Source: Bacteroidales bacterium UBA2559
GTDB taxonomy: Bacteria > Bacteroidota > Bacteroidia > Bacteroidales > Bacteroidaceae
Assembly (NCBI GenBank): GCA_002340405.1
Contig: DDLZ01000044.1
Location: forward strand, 6,163 to 12,173
Direction of reading: 5' to 3'
Length of the DNA stretch: 6,011 bases
The notes under the pieces are model-generated. The model had not been told where the DNA came from and did no database searches. It saw only the letters and a program-made list of their open reading frames with translations. Made by a program: the position numbers and the translations under genes. Of this stretch, positions 6,006 to 6,011 are shown piece by piece (the first letter of the stretch is position 1; every line of letters starts with the position of its first letter).

Positions 6006-6011
6006 CCATCC
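5993..6011. repeat. Small hairpin (GGATGG / CCATCC) at the window end
   Basis: GGATGG (5993-5998) pairs with CCATCC (6006-6011) across seven bases. The arm ends exactly at the last base of the window, so the stem may extend further or a T-run may follow, which would make it the GH9 terminator. This cannot be decided here. Confidence 0.35.

Overview
The window looks like a chromosomal piece from an uncultured or unspecified member of the Bacteroidales (phylum Bacteroidota). Evidence: a GSCFA-domain protein and an 'RHTSVDV...CYGQTDVPL'-type histidine phosphatase of the kind common in this phylum, a GH9 lipoprotein with a Bacteroidetes-style architecture, no clear Shine-Dalgarno sequences before the genes (A/T-rich leaders instead), and promoter candidates of the Bacteroidetes type (TTTG at -33, TAnnTTTG at -7). 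Base composition is moderate and even. Genus cannot be assigned from the sequence alone.

Layout. Positions 1-849 hold the last 282 residues of UDP-glucose 4-epimerase (galE), open at the left edge. Its end and the following 60 bases form a degenerate 15-bp tandem repeat. A GSCFA-family SGNH-hydrolase-like protein follows on the same strand (930-1877). It converges, with a 21-base gap, on a CobC-type histidine phosphatase on the minus strand (1899-2426). A compact divergent promoter region (2427-2486) separates that gene from a FatA/FatB-type acyl-ACP thioesterase on the plus strand (2487-3245). A 117-base gap with a good Bacteroidetes promoter, overlapped by two adjacent inverted repeats, precedes a large predicted lipoprotein glycoside hydrolase of family 9 (3363-5909). 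The last 102 bases contain no clear gene, only two small perfect inverted repeats and a 14-codon open frame of doubtful status.

How the genes fit together. They do not form one pathway. GalE interconverts UDP-Glc and UDP-Gal, the phosphatase is probably a cobamide-loop or salvage enzyme, the thioesterase releases fatty acids from acyl carrier protein, and GH9 degrades a beta-glucan-like polysaccharide outside the cytoplasm. Gene orientations (two plus, one minus, then two plus with their own promoters) suggest mostly single-gene transcription units, except possibly galE with the GSCFA gene. No SusC/SusD pair, regulator, mobile element, RNA gene or CRISPR array is visible. I see no convincing new multi-gene system. 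The most unusual items are the roughly 255-residue unassigned N-terminal region of the GH9 protein, the palindromes over its promoter, and the repeat tract at the galE stop codon.
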